Part shown: positions 42,835-52,688 of the stretch, one piece after another
Layout of the letters: each line of letters begins with the position of its first letter
How positions within the stretch are numbered: the stretch's first letter is position 1
Assembly: GCF_001277215.2 (NCBI RefSeq)
Contig: NZ_CP013940.1
Span: forward strand, 1,674,001-1,738,000
Reading direction: 5' to 3'
Source of the DNA: Cronobacter malonaticus LMG 23826
Lineage (GTDB): Bacteria > Pseudomonadota > Gammaproteobacteria > Enterobacterales > Enterobacteriaceae
DNA length: 64,000 nt
Notes under the pieces: model-generated
What the model was told of the DNA's origin: nothing
Seen by the model: only the letters and a program-made list of their open reading frames with translations
Databases searched by the model: none
Made by a program: the position numbers and the translations under genes

Positions 42835-43905
42835 ATGTCTCGTCCGATACAGGCGAGCCTGGATTTGCAGGCTCTGCGTCACAACCTGGAGGTGGTGCGC
42901 CGCGCGGCGCCCCGATCGCGCGTCTGGTCAGTGGTCAAGGCGAACGCCTACGGCCACGGGCTTGACCGCGTCTGGTCGGCGCTCGGTGCCACCGACGGTT
43001 TTGCCATGCTCAATCTGGAAGAGGCCATTCTGCTGCGCGAGCGCGGCTGGAAAGGGCCGATTCTGATGCTGGAAGGTTTTTTCCACGCCGATGAACTGCC
43101 GCTGTTTGATAAATACCGGCTCACCACCAGCGTGCACAGCAACTGGCAGTTAAAGGCGCTGGCGGAGGCGAAGTTGAACGCGCCGCTGGATGTCTATCTT
43201 AAAATCAACAGCGGCATGAACCGTCTCGGTTTTGTGCCGGAGCGGGTGCATACCATCTGGCAGCAGCTTAAAGCGATTGCCAACGTGGGGCAGATTACGC
43301 TGATGGCGCACTTCGCCGACGCCGATCGCCCGGACGGCATCGACGCGGCGATGGTGCGCATTGAGCAGGCGGCGGAAGGCATTGACGCGCCGCGCTCGCT
43401 CGCGAACTCCGCCGCCGCGCTCTGGCATCCGCAGGCGCATTTCGACTGGGTACGCCCTGGTATCGTGCTTTACGGCGCGTCGCCGACCGGGCAGTGGCGT
43501 GATATCGCCACCAGCGGCCTGCAACCGGTGATGACGCTGAAAAGCGAGATCATCAGCGTGCAGACGTTAAAGCCGGGCGACACCGTGGGCTACGGCAGCC
43601 GCTACCGCGCAGCTGGCGAACAGCGTATCGGCATTGTGGCGGGCGGCTACGCTGACGGTTATCCGCGTCATGCGCCGGACGGCACGCCAGTGCTGGTGGA
43701 TGGCGTGCGTACCGGCATTGTCGGTACCGTGTCGATGGATATGCTGGCGGTCGATCTCACGCCCTGCCCGCAGGCAGGCATCGGCAGCCCGGTGGAGCTG
43801 TGGGGCAACGAGATTAAAATTGACGATGTCGCCGCGGCCTGCGGCACGATTGGCTATGAGCTGATGTGCGCGCTGGCGCCGCGCGTGCCGGTCAGCACGC
43901 GCTAA
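42835..43905 (+). CDS. dadX: Catabolic alanine racemase DadX
   Basis: 356 residues. PLP lysine K35 in [10 protein letters not shown], the YGSRYRA catalytic tyrosine region and the [12 protein letters not shown] stretch identify a type III-fold alanine racemase. It turns L-alanine into D-alanine for DadA. Confidence 0.97.
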   Translation: MSRPIQASLDLQALRHNLEVVRRAAPRSRVWSVVKANAYGHGLDRVWSALGATDGFAMLNLEEAILLRERGWKGPILMLEGFFHADELPLFDKYRLTTSVHSNWQLKALAEAKLNAPLDVYLKINSGMNRLGFVPERVHTIWQQLKAIANVGQITLMAHFADADRPDGIDAAMVRIEQAAEGIDAPRSLANSAAALWHPQAHFDWVRPGIVLYGASPTGQWRDIATSGLQPVMTLKSEIISVQTLKPGDTVGYGSRYRAAGEQRIGIVAGGYADGYPRHAPDGTPVLVDGVRTGIVGTVSMDMLAVDLTPCPQAGIGSPVELWGNEIKIDDVAAACGTIGYELMCALAPRVPVSTR

Positions 43906-43923
43906 GCGCGCTATAAAGGCGAT

Positions 43924-43953
43924 AAAAAAGGGAAACCCGCGGGTTTCCCTTTT
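43924..43953. terminator. Bidirectional terminator between dadX and cvrA
   Basis: AAAAGGGAAACCC-GC-GGGTTTCCCTTTT palindrome between convergent genes. Confidence 0.85.
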
Positions 43954-43975
43954 GCGTTTGTGTTGTGCGATACCG

Positions 43976-45706
43976 TCAGTCGTCGCTGTCTTCGGCCACT
44001 TTCAGACCGATGCGGCGGATCTGGTTATTCTCTTTCTCCGCCACCGTCCACGTCATGCCCGCGAAATCGACCTGGTCGCCCACGACAGGCGCGGCGCCAA
44101 TCAGCGCCAGCACCACTTCGCCAATGGTGCGGTTTTGATCCACCGCCGACTGGTCATCCAGCCCGTAGATAAACGCCACGTCGGAGAATTTCGCGTCGGC
44201 TTCGAGGATAAAATCACCGAAGAAGCGCTGGTCAAGCGCCACCGGCGGAGACTGGCTGAAAAGCTTGCCGAGCGCAGGCAGGTCGCGCTCGCGGCCAATC
44301 ACACACAGCACATCGCCTTCACGCAGCCGGGTACTGCCGGTCGGGTGCATCAGCTGGTTTTCACGAAACAGCGCCGCGATGCGCGTCTCTTTCGGCATAT
44401 GCAGGTCGCGCAGCGCCGCGCCGACGCACCATTTATCGGCGCTCAGCTGATAAACAAACTGCTCCCACGGGTTTTCCGGGTGAATGTCCAGCCCCACGCG
44501 CGACTGCGGGCGGCCCACTTCCGGCACCACCACTTTGGCCTTTTTCGCGGCCCAGCCGAGCGTCGTTCCCTGGAAGAGCAGCGACACCAGCACCACGAAA
44601 AACGCCACGTCGAAGAACAGATTCGCGCGCGGCAGCCCGGCCATCATCGGAAACACCGCGAGGATGATCGGCACCGCGCCGCGCAGACCCACCCAACTGA
44701 TAAACACGCGCTCACGCAGCGTAAAGCCGCGAAACGGCAGCAGTCCGGTAAAAATAGAGAGCGGGCGGGCGATGAAAATCATCCACAGCGACAGCAGCAG
44801 CGCCGGAATGGCGATCGGCAGCAGATGTGACGGTGTCACCAGCAGGCCGAGCACCAGGAACATGCCAATCTGCGCAAGCCAGGCGAGACCGTCAAAGGTT
44901 TGCTGAATGCCGTAGCGGTTGCGAATCGGCTTATTGCCGAGCACAAACCCGCACAGATAGACCGCCAGAATGCCGCTGCCATCCAGCGCGGTGGTCACGG
45001 AGAACACCATGATGCCGCCGCTTAACGCCAGCAGCGGGTAAAGCCCGGAGGGGAGCGGAATACGATTAATGGTTTTCAAAAGCAGCCAGCCGCCGCCGAG
45101 ACCAATAAGTATCCCGAGCCCGAACTGCTGAATGATATGCACCAGGAACAGCCAGCTCAGCGCGGTCTGATGTTCCTGTATCATCGAAATCAGCGTGATG
45201 GTGAGAAACACCGCCATCGGATCGTTACTGCCGGACTCAATCTCAAGCGTTGAGCTGACACGCTCGTTCAGGCCTTTGCCGCCGAGCAGCGAGAAAACCG
45301 CCGCGGCGTCAGTAGAGCCGACTATGGCGCCTATCAGCAGCCCTTCCATGATGTCCAGATGGAACAGCCATGCGGCGGCCATGCCGGTCAGCCCGGAGGT
45401 AATCAGCACCCCGACGGTCGCGAGCGACAGCGCAGGGCCGAGGGCCACTTTAAAGGAGCTGGCCTGGGTGCGCATCCCGCCATCCAGCAGGATGACGGCC
45501 AACGCAAGGTTACTTATCAGATACGCGAAAGGGTAGTTGTCAAACGGAATTCCGCCCACGCCATCCACGCCCGCGAGCATGCCGATAGCCAGGAAAATCA
45601 CCAGGATGGGGATACCAAGACGTGACGAGAATGAACTTAACAGGATACTGCAGGTGACCAGTACCGAACCCAGAATAAAAAGACTAATTATCGTCCCGGC
45701 GTCCAA
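43976..45706 (-). CDS. cvrA: K+/H+ antiporter CvrA (NhaP2)
   Basis: 576 residues. About twelve spans of a CPA1 exchanger ([39 protein letters not shown] with the conserved DAA), then a TrkA-C domain and a C-terminal CorC-like domain. It works in potassium and volume control at high osmolarity or low pH. Confidence 0.95.
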   Translation of the reverse strand: MDAGTIISLFILGSVLVTCSILLSSFSSRLGIPILVIFLAIGMLAGVDGVGGIPFDNYPFAYLISNLALAVILLDGGMRTQASSFKVALGPALSLATVGVLITSGLTGMAAAWLFHLDIMEGLLIGAIVGSTDAAAVFSLLGGKGLNERVSSTLEIESGSNDPMAVFLTITLISMIQEHQTALSWLFLVHIIQQFGLGILIGLGGGWLLLKTINRIPLPSGLYPLLALSGGIMVFSVTTALDGSGILAVYLCGFVLGNKPIRNRYGIQQTFDGLAWLAQIGMFLVLGLLVTPSHLLPIAIPALLLSLWMIFIARPLSIFTGLLPFRGFTLRERVFISWVGLRGAVPIILAVFPMMAGLPRANLFFDVAFFVVLVSLLFQGTTLGWAAKKAKVVVPEVGRPQSRVGLDIHPENPWEQFVYQLSADKWCVGAALRDLHMPKETRIAALFRENQLMHPTGSTRLREGDVLCVIGRERDLPALGKLFSQSPPVALDQRFFGDFILEADAKFSDVAFIYGLDDQSAVDQNRTIGEVVLALIGAAPVVGDQVDFAGMTWTVAEKENNQIRRIGLKVAEDSDD

Positions 45707-46238
45707 CGTGCGCGATCTCCTCTGCTGATGGGTTTTCTAAAAACTTAACATACTAATTATGAATCAATCGGTTTAATTAGCATGGTGAATGACATTTTCC
45801 CGATGTTTGCGTAGCGTAACTGTCAATCAGGGTAGCAGATCACAAGGGCCAGCCGGTTACCCATTCGCAACATCTTTGCCCTCAGGGCGCTGTTTCGCAG
45901 GCGGTTCGGGATTTATCTTACGTCTCACTGGCAGCCAAATGCGCTGTCTCGCTGTCGCTAATGCTCGCGTCAGGCAAAGGACGGTTGCAGGATCTGCGTC
46001 CAGCCCGTGAAGCAGCTGAAGCGCTGCGATATTCCCGTGTCGATTATTCCTCTTTCAGGTAACAGTGTGTTCTGTTTTTGCGTATTTATAACCCTCTCTG
46101 TACCTAATAGACTGCCTCACATCGCGTAACCGCATGACACCTGCTGGTATTGATACAAAAAACAACAAACCCACCTTGCGCCCGTTCGGTCTCTCGCCAG
46201 CGCGAGCATAAAATCCACTGTTATTAAAGGAAAAGAAA
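45707..46238. other. Intergenic region with a startless coding-like frame
   Basis: 532 bases. The minus strand at 45857-46054 reads through 66 codons without stop, including LDADPATVLCLTRALATARQ and a basic, Pro-rich end (INPEPPAKQRPEGKDVANG), but has no ATG. The rest holds the cvrA promoter region and the upstream region of the DUF1330 gene. Confidence 0.4.
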
Positions 46239-46532
46239 ATGAAGAAAGGCTATCTGGTGGCTCACGTGACCATCACCGATCCGGCTGCCTACGCGGAATA
46301 TGCTGAAGCTGCCGCACAGGCTCTGCAGCCCTTTAATCCAAAAATTGTGGCCTGGTCAGGGCAGTATGAAAATCTTGAAGGCGAGGCCCACGGGAAGCAC
46401 CTCGTTCTGGAATTTGATTCGTTCGACGACGCGAAGCGCTTTTACGAAAGCCCGGCGTATCAGGCCGCCAAAGCCATGCGGCTGAAAGCTGCAACCGGCA
46501 CGCTGGTGTTAGTCGAAGGGCCGGAAGTGTGA
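46239..46532 (+). CDS. DUF1330 family protein
   Basis: 97 residues: KKGYLVAHVTITDPAAYAEYAEAA, then GKHLVLEFDSFDDAKRFYESPAYQAAKAMR, the ferredoxin-like dimeric alpha-beta barrel of DUF1330. Function unknown; the fold resembles small monooxygenase-like dimers. AAAGGAAAAG upstream. Confidence 0.85.
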   Translation: MKKGYLVAHVTITDPAAYAEYAEAAAQALQPFNPKIVAWSGQYENLEGEAHGKHLVLEFDSFDDAKRFYESPAYQAAKAMRLKAATGTLVLVEGPEV

Positions 46533-46546
46533 TGCGTTAAAGCCGG

Positions 46547-46576
46547 AACGTCCGCTTCGTGAAGGGAGCGGACGTT
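46547..46576 (+). other. Ten-base-pair hairpin after the DUF1330 gene
   Basis: AACGTCCGCT pairs perfectly with AGCGGACGTT around ten bases. There is no T tract; it may still stabilise or end the transcript. Confidence 0.45.
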
Positions 46577-46710
46577 GCGAATAATGCACATTGTCAGATT
46601 GATGTCTCAACATATTATTTTTATTAAACAGATAGTCATATTCTGGCCTTAATCAAATAACATTGGTCAGCTTAATTAAATTATCTCTGGCTGAATAGAT
46701 TGCTGAATAA

Positions 46711-46950
46711 ACGTCAGGCGGTTTTTTAGCGTATAGTGAGCTTTTTGTAACGCTCTTTATCTCCAGCTATAGCTGCGCCAGGGAACGGAATAATACACCT
46801 CTGGCAACTCCAGAACGCCACTACGAAAAACCATGGAAAAACAATGAGGGAAATATTATCTTTACTGATGTCTGGAATGGACGACAATGGCCTAATGAGG
46901 TGAGTGTATGGATACTACTGAATGGACTTCATTCTGATGACTATTACTGA
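46711..46950 (+). pseudogene. Gene remnant upstream of the DUF1493 gene
   Basis: A frame opens after a TAA and reads ELFVTLFISSYSCARE, then ATPERHYEKPWKNNEGNIIF and TDVWNGRQWPNEVSVWILLN to a TGA at 46948. The N-terminal part looks like the end of a signal peptide with a cysteine. No start codon is present. It overlaps the next gene by 14 bases, as a coupled gene would. Confidence 0.4.
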
Positions 46951-47266
46951 TGAAGTTCTGGCGCTTTTTCGTGAAGAAATACCGGGTTATCTTGATCGGA
47001 ACTGGAAAGAAGTACCGTTAGAACTGGATTCGGATTTATATGATTGCCCGCGTGACGATTTGGAAGATGCAATCAGGAAGTATAAGGAAAGATTTAATAT
47101 TAGTCTTGAAGATTTAAATTGGTCTTTATATTTTCCGTGGGAATATAAATCATGTTTACAACGCTGGTTTAAGCTGAATAAAAAAGAGGTTGAGCTGACC
47201 CGTCGGCCTCTGACGATAAGAATGTTTGCAGCATCAGCGCAAGCAGGTAAATGGTTGTATGATTAA
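46937..47266 (+). CDS. DUF1493 family protein
   Basis: 109 residues (ITDEVLALFREEIPGYLDRN, LYDCPRDDLEDAIRKYKERF, LTIRMFAASAQAGKW). DUF1493 proteins are small acyl-carrier-like enterobacterial proteins without a settled role. AT-rich against its surroundings. ATG 46937 overlaps the stop of a nine-codon frame starting at 46908 (MDTTEWTSF) that has GAGGTGAG upstream, so reinitiation is possible; ATG 46922 is an alternative. Confidence 0.72.
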   Translation: MTITDEVLALFREEIPGYLDRNWKEVPLELDSDLYDCPRDDLEDAIRKYKERFNISLEDLNWSLYFPWEYKSCLQRWFKLNKKEVELTRRPLTIRMFAASAQAGKWLYD

Positions 47267-47382
47267 GCCAAGCCAGGAAGCGGTATTTAAAAAAATATAA
47301 TTTCCGCCCCGTGCGTATTCTGAATAAAGTCCTTTGTGCCTGAGCAGCCATGCTGCTCAGACACATCTTTCACTCACTTCCC

Positions 47383-48318
47383 TTACTTAAACCCCGTAGC
47401 TATCGAAGCAGGTAACACCGGATGACCGCTCAGGCGCAGCTCGGCGCGCTCGCCGTCGTGGTGCAGTTCGCCATGCGCGCCGAGCGGCAGCGTGACGGTC
47501 TCCTGTTCATGACCGAAGGCAAGGCCAGTCAGCACCGGGATCCCGAGCCGCTCGCGCAGCAGGGCGGCGACGCTTTCAAGGTTATAGCCGTCGTCGTAAT
47601 CGTTAACGGCGGCGGCGGTGAAACTGCCCAGAATCAGCGCCTTCTGACGCGCAAGAATCCCGGCCGCGTGCAGTTGCAGCAGCATTCGCTCGACGCGGAA
47701 CGGGTGTTCGTTGATGTCTTCGACCACCAGAATGCCGCCGTCGATGACCGGCATCCACGGCGTGCCGGTGATGGACGCCAGCATCGCCAGGTTCCCGCCC
47801 CAGACGGTGCCTGCGGTTTCGCAGGGCGCGCCGTCGCTGCGCCACGCAAGCGTAAATTGCGGTTCGGTGAGCGCCTGCCAGAAGTGTCGCCAGGTAAAAT
47901 CGTTCATCTCCGGCGCGCCGAAATTCCCGGCCAGCATCGGCCCGCTGAAGGTTACGGTGTTGCCGCGCGCCAGCAGGAGCATCTGTAGCGCCGTGAAATC
48001 GCTGTGGCCGCAAATCAGCAGCGGGTTTTCCCGCTGACGGGCGATTAAGGGCTTCGGATCAAAACGCTCCAGCAGGCGCGTCATCCCGTAGCCGCCGCGT
48101 ACCGGCATCACGATCGCGCCATTTTCAGACAATGCGCTTAACGCCTGTAAATCGCCAAGTCGTTCGTCGTCGTGCCCGGCGAAACGCTGCATTCGTCGCG
48201 TGATAACTTGCTGATTTTTTACCACTATTCCGGCATCTTCGAGACGGCGAACGCCGCGCCAGGCCGCCTCCTGATTAATGCAGTAACCTGACGGGGCGAT
48301 AAGATGAACAGAGACCAT
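47383..48318 (-). CDS. ldcA: Murein tetrapeptide L,D-carboxypeptidase
   Basis: 311 residues. Catalytic triad at the E. coli positions: S106 in GHSDFTA, E200 in EDINEHPFR and H270 in FGHEQ. It removes terminal D-alanine from recycled tetrapeptide in the cytoplasm. Divergent from emtA. Confidence 0.95.
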   Translation of the reverse strand: MVSVHLIAPSGYCINQEAAWRGVRRLEDAGIVVKNQQVITRRMQRFAGHDDERLGDLQALSALSENGAIVMPVRGGYGMTRLLERFDPKPLIARQRENPLLICGHSDFTALQMLLLARGNTVTFSGPMLAGNFGAPEMNDFTWRHFWQALTEPQFTLAWRSDGAPCETAGTVWGGNLAMLASITGTPWMPVIDGGILVVEDINEHPFRVERMLLQLHAAGILARQKALILGSFTAAAVNDYDDGYNLESVAALLRERLGIPVLTGLAFGHEQETVTLPLGAHGELHHDGERAELRLSGHPVLPASIATGFK

Positions 48319-48447
48319 AACAAATCCTTGCTGACATACCAGGCGAAACCGCTATCATGCCGCTAACCTTAGCGGTTGTCATCCGGATGCCCGCGTGGCG
48401 GCCCGGTGTGATGCGTCGTTTAGCACTGATATCGAAAGGAAAGTTGC

Positions 48448-49059
48448 GTGAAATTAAGATGGTTGATGTGGTTAGTGGTGTTCCTCGCCGGGTGTTCTTC
48501 CACGCCGGATTATAAAAACCCGCCCTGGAACCCCGAGGTGCCGGTGAAACGCGCAATGCAGTGGATGCCGATTACGGAAAAAGCCGGCAACGCGTGGGGC
48601 GTAAGCCCGCGTCTGGTCACGGCGATTATCGCAGTGGAATCGGGCGGTAATCCGACGCTCGTCAGTAAATCCAACGCGGTCGGGCTGATGCAGATTAAAG
48701 CGTCCACCGCCGGGCGCGAAGTCTACCGTTATATGGGCTGGAGCGGACAGCCGTCGTCCAGCGAGCTGAAAAACCCGGAGCGTAATATTTCGATTGGCAC
48801 GGCGTACTTAAGCATTCTTGAGCACGGCGTGCTGAAGGGCATTGAAGCCCCGGAAACGATGCAGTATGCGCTGGTGGTCTCTTATGTGAATGGCGCGGGC
48901 GCGCTGCTGCGCACGTTCTCTTCAGACCGCAAAGCGGCGATTGAGAAGATAAACGACCTGAGCCCGGATGAGTTTGTCGAACATGTCGCGAAAAATCATC
49001 CGGCGCCTCAGGCCCCGCGTTATATCTGGAAAGTGCAGCAGGCGATGAACGCCATGTAA
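48448..49059 (+). CDS. emtA: Membrane-bound endo-lytic murein transglycosylase
   Basis: 203 residues; lipoprotein signal with LAGC at 13-16, catalytic E64 in [18 protein letters not shown] and later AYLSILEHG of the SLT fold. It cuts glycan chains internally from the outer membrane. GTG start after AAAGGAAAG. Ends one base before ycgR, which converges. Confidence 0.94.
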   Translation: MKLRWLMWLVVFLAGCSSTPDYKNPPWNPEVPVKRAMQWMPITEKAGNAWGVSPRLVTAIIAVESGGNPTLVSKSNAVGLMQIKASTAGREVYRYMGWSGQPSSSELKNPERNISIGTAYLSILEHGVLKGIEAPETMQYALVVSYVNGAGALLRTFSSDRKAAIEKINDLSPDEFVEHVAKNHPAPQAPRYIWKVQQAMNAM

Positions 49060-49791
49060 TCAGCGCACCCGGCTGGCTTTTTCCCGGGCGATACGCTCCA
49101 GCGCGAAGATAATGCGCTGGAGTTCACGCTCTGTGCCCGGGCTTACGTTCATAAAACGAAAGCTCAGGCGCGGCGTGGCGATAGTCTCGTTTTTACTGTC
49201 CACCACTTTGCGCTCGCTGATGGTCAACAGCTGCGCATCGACGCGGAATTTTCCCCACTCCAGCAGATCAAGCTCCAGCGGCGAAAACTGCATTCCCGCT
49301 TCCAGTCCTTCCGGCAGGGTGCCTTCCAGCAGCGTGCCCATCCCGCCAAGCGAGAGATCCTGCAGGCGGCCGCGAAACAGTTTGCCATCCGGCATCCGCG
49401 CCAGGCTGTAGAACTGCGGCTGTACTGGCGCGGTGATGCGAAAATGCTCGCGGCGCTGCACAAACCAGACGGCTTCTGGCAGCGGGGCGACAAAGGCAGG
49501 CAGATCCTGAAACTCCCCGACGTTCAGCGCAGGCAGGTTAAATTCCACCTTGGCGCCCTGGGCTTCAGCGCTGAACTGGATATTTTTCGCTTTTTGCACG
49601 GCCTGGTTTTCGCTCGCCTGGCTACCGAAATCCAGCACCAGCTGTTCCGGCGAGGCGTCAAGAATACGGCTGATAAACTGCCAGCCGCCCCAGGAGAGGC
49701 GTATCGGCGCCTGGCTTTTTTGCAAGTCGCGTAAAATCCCCAGTACGGCCAGCGGATTTTGCTTCAGAAACTGCTCACTGTAATTGCTCAC
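49060..49791 (-). CDS. ycgR: Flagellar brake protein YcgR
   Basis: 243 residues. N-terminal YcgR domain and C-terminal PilZ domain with RREHFR at 113-118 and DLSLGG at 145-150, the c-di-GMP-binding motifs. When c-di-GMP is bound it slows the flagellar motor. A FliA-type promoter lies upstream. Confidence 0.95.
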   Translation of the reverse strand: MSNYSEQFLKQNPLAVLGILRDLQKSQAPIRLSWGGWQFISRILDASPEQLVLDFGSQASENQAVQKAKNIQFSAEAQGAKVEFNLPALNVGEFQDLPAFVAPLPEAVWFVQRREHFRITAPVQPQFYSLARMPDGKLFRGRLQDLSLGGMGTLLEGTLPEGLEAGMQFSPLELDLLEWGKFRVDAQLLTISERKVVDSKNETIATPRLSFRFMNVSPGTERELQRIIFALERIAREKASRVR

Positions 49792-49833
49792 GTCGCGTGA
49801 TTCCTCAAATGACTGACAGAGAGATGTGAACGG

Positions 49834-49860
49834 TTATCGGCCCGCCCGGCAGAAACTTAA
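49834..49860 (-). promoter_or_regulatory. FliA (sigma-28) promoter of ycgR
   Basis: On the minus strand TTAAGTTT, eleven bases, GCCGATAA: one mismatch to the class III flagellar consensus TAAAGTTT-N11-GCCGATAA. It lies 43 bases before the ycgR start. Confidence 0.85.
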
Positions 49861-50008
49861 GATTTATCCTAAAATAAATTGTTTTTAGTATGAGGATAAT
49901 CCGAGCTTACCGGAAGAATCTTTTTTTATTACCTATACTTGAACCACTTCGGTTTGTCGCGCGTTGCGGTGAACCATTCAATGAGACTTAACCAAGAGGG
50001 TGGAGACT

Positions 50009-50263
50009 ATGGGTATTTTGTCCTGGATCGTATTTGGGCTTATTGCGGGCATCATTGCCAAACTGATCATGCCGGGCCGTGATGGCGGCGGTTTTATCCT
50101 GACCTGCGTGCTCGGTATTGTCGGTGCGGTGGTCGGCGGCTGGCTGGCGACCTTCTTTGGTATCGGCGGCAGCGTGACGGGCTTTAACCTGCCGAGCTTC
50201 CTGGTGGCGGTGGTCGGCGCCATTGTGGTGCTGCTGATCTTCCGTATGCTGCGCAGGGATTAA
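50009..50263 (+). CDS. ymgE: YmgE/GlsB-type membrane protein
   Basis: 84 residues, three hydrophobic segments, MGILSWIVFGLIAGIIAKLI and DGGGFILTCVLGIVGAVVGG as in the YeaQ/YmgE transglycosylase-associated family. Stress-induced small inner-membrane protein of unknown mechanism. ATG 50009 has GGGTGGA upstream. Confidence 0.9.
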   Translation: MGILSWIVFGLIAGIIAKLIMPGRDGGGFILTCVLGIVGAVVGGWLATFFGIGGSVTGFNLPSFLVAVVGAIVVLLIFRMLRRD

Positions 50264-50293
50264 AAACGGTCCATTTGAACCGTCTTAATCACC

Positions 50294-50325
50294 AGAAAAA
50301 ACGGCCCCGCGGGGCCGTTTTTTTA
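50294..50325. terminator. Bidirectional terminator between ymgE and the receptor gene
   Basis: Palindrome ACGGCCCC-GC-GGGGCCGT flanked by A and T tracts. Confidence 0.85.
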
Positions 50326-50327
50326 CG

Positions 50328-52505
50328 TCAGAAATCGTAGCCGACCGTTGCGGTCACGCTGCGCTCCGCGCCCCAGTAGCAGTAACCGGTGCCGTAGCAA
50401 CCCGCCACGTAGTCACGTCCGGTCAGGTTATTCGCATTAACCTGAACAAACGCACCTTTCAGCGCGCTGTTCCACGCCCCCAGATCGGCTTTAACCATCG
50501 CGTCTACCAGCGTGACGGAAGGCACGCGGCGCGTGTTTTCGTTATCCGCCCACTGTTTGCCGATGTAGCGCACGCCCGCGCCCGCGCTTAAGCCATAATC
50601 GAACTGATAATGGCCCCACAGGTTCGCCATCTGATCCGGCGTTACGTATGGCGTGTTCTTGTTGTTGCCGTCGATGGCGTCTTCAAAGCGCACATGGTTC
50701 CAGGTGTAGTTGGCGATAGCGGAGAAACGCGATGTCAGCTGCGTGTGCGCTTCCAGCTCTACGCCCTGCGAATGCACTTTGCCTGCCGGTTCGAAATAGC
50801 TGCCGACCACGACGCGGTTGCCGACATCTTTCTGCATCAGATCGTAGACCGCGATGCTGTAGAGATCGGACGTGCCCGGCGGCTGATATTTCAGGCCGCC
50901 TTCATACTGCTCGCTGGTGGTGGGCTTGAGCAGCTTGCCGCGGGCGTCGGTCAGCACCTGCGGCGTCACCGCCGTGCTGTAGCTCAGGTACGGCGACAGG
51001 CCGTTTTCAAACGCGTAAAGCAGCGAGGCGCGGCCGCTGAAATGATCATCCTTGCGGTGATCGGTGGTATCGGTGCCTGCCGACGGCGTGATCACGCGGT
51101 TTTTGGTTTCCAGATGGTCAAAACGCCCGGAAAGATCCATATGCCAGCGGTTCCAGACCATCTCATCCTGCAGATAAACGCCGGTTTGCTCATAGACGCG
51201 CTTCATGTCCTTGCGTTGCAGGCCCTGCAGACGGGTGGCGAAGGTCGGGTCGAGCGGGTCGTAATACCAGAAGCCGCCCGCGCCGCCGGAGACGCCGGTC
51301 CACGGGTTGAGACTGGTGGTGTAGCCCGCGTCGTCGGAAAGATTGTTGGTGAATTTATGGTATTCGCCGCCCAACACCACGGTATGCGCGAGGTCGCCCG
51401 TGTTAAAGCGCGCCTCTAACTGATTGTCCATCGCCCAGGCGTTCAGCGAAGAGTGTTCGCCGCTGTAGTAGCGGGTCAGCTCGTTCTTCGATGCATCGGC
51501 CCAGCCAATCTGGTAAGCCTGCTTTAGATCCAGATTTGAGTGCGTGTAGCTGCCGTTCGAGCGGAATGACCAGGTGTCGTTGAAGTCGTGCGAAAACGCG
51601 TAGCTGTAGAGCTGCTGGTAGCGTTTGAATTCGTCGTTGCCCGGCTCGACGTCCGAGAAGCCCGTGTCGAGCTTGCCGTGCGAGGTGGCGTCGAGGCTGC
51701 CGCTTGCCGGTACCGAGCCGTGATAGCCACCGGACGGATCTTTTTCCAGATACGCGCGCAGCAGCAGCGACGTGGATTCGCCCGGCTGCCACAGCAGCTG
51801 CGGAGAAATCGCGTAGCGTTCGTCACGCGTTTTTTCATACTGCGTGTCGGTGTATTTCGTCAGGCCGGTAATGCGGTAAGCCCACTCGTCGTTAATGGCG
51901 TCAGTGTAATCAAAGGCGGTGTTGCGGGTGTTGTGATTGCCGACCGAGGCGCGCAGGTGGCCTTCCGGGCTAAAGAGCGGGCGCTTTGAGCTTTCCATCA
52001 CCACGCCGCCGGGAATGGTCTGGCCGTAAAGCGCGGAAGAGGGGCCTTTAATCACATCAATACGTTCAAGGAACCACGGGTCTACCTGTAAAACGTTATA
52101 GCTGCCGCCGTCGCTCATCAGACGCAGACCGTCTAAAAACGTGTTATTGACGTCGCCGCCGTGGAAGCCGCGCAATGAAATGGTGTCGTAACGGGTTGCC
52201 CCGCCGGAGAACCCGGTAAACGCGCCTGCGGTGTAATTCAGCGCGCTGTTAACCGACAGCGCCCCCTGGTCTTCTATTTGCTGGCGTGTGACGACGGAAA
52301 CCGACTGTGCGGTGGTGATCAGCGGCCGATCGGTTTTAGTCGCCCCCGTGCTGGTTTTCACCGTATAGCCTTCGGTGGGGGACGCAGCGGTTTGCGCCGG
52401 AGCGGCGCTTACGGTGATGGTCTCTTCGGCGAGCGAGGCGTGCGGTGCCGCCAGCGCCAGCGCGCACAGCGCGGCGGAGCGTTTCAGGGTTAAAGCCATT
52501 GTCAT
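50328..52505 (-). CDS. TonB-dependent ferric hydroxamate-type receptor
   Basis: 725 residues. Signal peptide (about 1-26), a TonB box-like EETITVSA, a plug (SLRGFHGGDVNNTFLDGL, IKGPSSALYGQTIPGGVV) and a beta barrel ending in AERSVTATVGYDF with terminal Phe. The plug resembles FhuA/FcuA/FoxA ferrichrome and ferrioxamine receptors. Substrate cannot be fixed by eye. A Fur box precedes it. Confidence 0.87.
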   Translation of the reverse strand: MTMALTLKRSAALCALALAAPHASLAEETITVSAAPAQTAASPTEGYTVKTSTGATKTDRPLITTAQSVSVVTRQQIEDQGALSVNSALNYTAGAFTGFSGGATRYDTISLRGFHGGDVNNTFLDGLRLMSDGGSYNVLQVDPWFLERIDVIKGPSSALYGQTIPGGVVMESSKRPLFSPEGHLRASVGNHNTRNTAFDYTDAINDEWAYRITGLTKYTDTQYEKTRDERYAISPQLLWQPGESTSLLLRAYLEKDPSGGYHGSVPASGSLDATSHGKLDTGFSDVEPGNDEFKRYQQLYSYAFSHDFNDTWSFRSNGSYTHSNLDLKQAYQIGWADASKNELTRYYSGEHSSLNAWAMDNQLEARFNTGDLAHTVVLGGEYHKFTNNLSDDAGYTTSLNPWTGVSGGAGGFWYYDPLDPTFATRLQGLQRKDMKRVYEQTGVYLQDEMVWNRWHMDLSGRFDHLETKNRVITPSAGTDTTDHRKDDHFSGRASLLYAFENGLSPYLSYSTAVTPQVLTDARGKLLKPTTSEQYEGGLKYQPPGTSDLYSIAVYDLMQKDVGNRVVVGSYFEPAGKVHSQGVELEAHTQLTSRFSAIANYTWNHVRFEDAIDGNNKNTPYVTPDQMANLWGHYQFDYGLSAGAGVRYIGKQWADNENTRRVPSVTLVDAMVKADLGAWNSALKGAFVQVNANNLTGRDYVAGCYGTGYCYWGAERSVTATVGYDF

Positions 52506-52570
52506 TATTGTCTTCTCTGGTTGCCAACTGCTCCCTGTGTGACAGGGGCGTAACGATGCTAATAAAGAAT

Positions 52571-52589
52571 GCGAATTATTATCGTTATC
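52571..52589 (-). promoter_or_regulatory. Fur box upstream of the siderophore receptor
   Basis: On the minus strand GATAACGATAATAATTCGC matches the 19-bp Fur consensus GATAATGATAATCATTATC at 15 positions. It implies repression when iron is plentiful. Confidence 0.75.
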
Positions 52590-52645
52590 AGCGAGAGGGG
52601 CAACTAGCAGAATTGGCGGGGAGGATATATCGGGTTGGAGGAGGT

Positions 52646-52671
52646 AAAAACTGCCCTCCGCAGAGGGCAGT
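52646..52671 (-). terminator. Terminator of treA
   Basis: On the minus strand ACTGCCCTC-TGCG-GAGGGCAGT then TTTT. Confidence 0.8.
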
Positions 52672-52688
52672 GGTGTGGAGCATGTGAA

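Noticed and set aside
43952..44830. 292-codon plus-strand frame
   Set aside because: Antisense to cvrA; same kind of shadow.
45789..46010. 73-codon plus-strand frame
   Set aside because: No ribosome site; the opposite strand of the same stretch reads more like protein (45857-46054).
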